DNA of 24,277 nt from positions 1 to 24,277 of the forward strand of contig CAINXK010000385.1 in assembly GCA_903854805.1 (NCBI GenBank), in the 5' to 3' direction. Positions 23,513 to 24,277 of this stretch are shown piece by piece (positions within the stretch are counted from its first letter, which is position 1; every line of letters begins with the position of its first letter). The stretch comes from an uncultured Anaerolineae bacterium. Lineage in GTDB: Bacteria; Chloroflexota; Anaerolineae; Anaerolineales; Villigracilaceae. The notes under the pieces are model-generated. The model did not search any database and was not told the origin of the DNA. It worked only from the letters and a program-made list of their open reading frames with translations. A program made the translations under genes and the position numbers.

Positions 23513-24277
23513 TTAACCGTTGGTTTGAGCTCCGGCCGTTTCTGCCAGGTGCTTTTCCTGGAATTTTCGAGCCCGGTCTATGATTTGTGCCTGGCGGCGA
23601 ATGTTATAAACGACAAGCGCAACGATGGTTGCCACGTAGGGAATAATCTGCACTAATTGGGATGGAATCTTCAATGAGCCAAGCATATTGGACAGTGCAT
23701 CTGCAAATCCGAAAAAGACAGCCGCTAACATAGTGCCAACCGGCGTTCGTCCACCCAGGTATACGGCTGCCAGAGCAATGAAACCTCGGCCTGCAGTCAT
23801 ATCACGCTGAAAGAGAGTCAGGTAACCCATTGACATGTTGATCCCGCCGAGACCTGCTAAAGTACCACTGAGTGCCAGGGCAATCACGCGAGTGCGAACA
23901 ACATTGATACCGACTGATGAAGCCGCAACTGCATTTTCACCAACTGCACGCAAATGCGCACCAAAACGGGTCTTGTAAAGGAGAATGGATACCAGCCAGA
24001 CGAACAGGAAAGCGGCGTAAGTAAGTAAATTGTGCCCGCTCAAAACAGTCCCAAGAAACGGTATATCCTTCAGGATTGGGATCGCTACATTTGGCACTGC
24101 TCCACTCATCAAAGTGGATGAGTTGCCTTTGTCCCCGGTCAAGACGTACAGGATAAAGATCGTACCGCCTGAGCAAAGGATATTAATTGCCACGCCCGCC
24201 AGGATGGGATCAGTCTTCAAAACAAGATGAAAATATGCCAGGATCATGGCAATCAGAAAACCAGCCAGCATGCCTGC
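23513..24277 (-). CDS. ABC transporter permease, nucleoside (NupQ/RnsD-like) type, N terminus cut off
   Basis: 254 residues are visible and the frame is open at the window edge, so the N-terminal helices lie outside. It is a BPD_transp_2 (LivHM/RbsC-like) permease. The cytoplasmic coupling block RFGAHLRAVGENAVAASSVGI and the downstream LSGTLAGLGGINMSMGYL, MTAGRGFIALAAVYLGGRTPVG and FFGFADALSNMLG closely match the permeases of BmpA-dependent nucleoside importers such as B. subtilis NupQ and streptococcal RnsD. The tail after the last helix is charged and cytoplasmic. Partner permease, ATPase and binding-protein genes are expected just beyond the right edge. This gene is the best clue that the operon's input is a nucleoside. 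Confidence 0.88.
   Translation of the reverse strand, partial: AGMLAGFLIAMILAYFHLVLKTDPILAGVAINILCSGGTIFILYVLTGDKGNSSTLMSGAVPNVAIPILKDIPFLGTVLSGHNLLTYAAFLFVWLVSILLYKTRFGAHLRAVGENAVAASSVGINVVRTRVIALALSGTLAGLGGINMSMGYLTLFQRDMTAGRGFIALAAVYLGGRTPVGTMLAAVFFGFADALSNMLGSLKIPSQLVQIIPYVATIVALVVYNIRRQAQIIDRARKFQEKHLAETAGAQTNG

Overview
The window reads as a chromosomal segment of a free-living bacterium of moderate GC content. The gene families (nupQ-type nucleoside permease, BtpA proteins, several PfkB kinases, a de novo-style cobamide tail operon) fit a Chloroflexota/Anaerolineae-like genome, but that placement is inference from protein style only. No tRNA, rRNA, CRISPR array, insertion sequence or integrase was seen.

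Left edge (1-3106): the 3' end of a cut gene and two plus-strand glycosyltransferase-fold genes meet a convergent minus-strand GT4 glycosyltransferase. This looks like the edge of a surface-polysaccharide locus. Then comes a minus-strand cytochrome b561-type gene (3149-3706). Behind it lies a decayed HAD-phosphatase gene (3937-4248) that has an in-frame stop and has lost its middle. A lone plus-strand BtpA-family gene (4657-5466) follows a 5' region with two hairpins and a strong ribosome site on a 10-residue ORF. It ends at a strong, probably bidirectional terminator (5564-5609).

Cobamide block (5610-8396, minus strand): a cobalamin riboswitch with a downstream intrinsic terminator precedes cobO, cobS, cobU and a cobC-like phosphatase. 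Together these cover adenosylation of the corrinoid, activation with GTP, joining to the lower-ligand riboside, and a phosphatase step. An MFS exporter/importer (8542-9804) of unknown substrate sits upstream as a separate unit.

Right half (10088-24277, minus strand): one long, tightly packed gene string read from right to left. The order is: nucleoside-type ABC permease (cut by the window edge), ADP-ribosylglycohydrolase, MTA/SAH-deaminase-like amidohydrolase, TrpF-like barrel, PfkB, PfkB, YjbQ, nucleoside hydrolase, nucleoside hydrolase, PfkB, SIS-domain protein, BtpA-family barrel, PfkB-like protein, PurD-like ATP-grasp ligase, methyltransferase. Most junctions are 1-20 bases or overlap, so it is very likely one operon after the permease. 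The parts list describes import, deamination and N-glycosidic cleavage of nucleoside-like compounds, followed by phosphorylation and rearrangement of the released sugar. Three members carry changes at signature active-site positions: TrpF-like Cys to Tyr, PfkB-like Asp to Asn, PurD-like His to Ala. That suggests a repurposed pathway rather than ordinary purine or tryptophan synthesis. It is the best candidate here for an undescribed system; the substrate cannot be read from the sequence.
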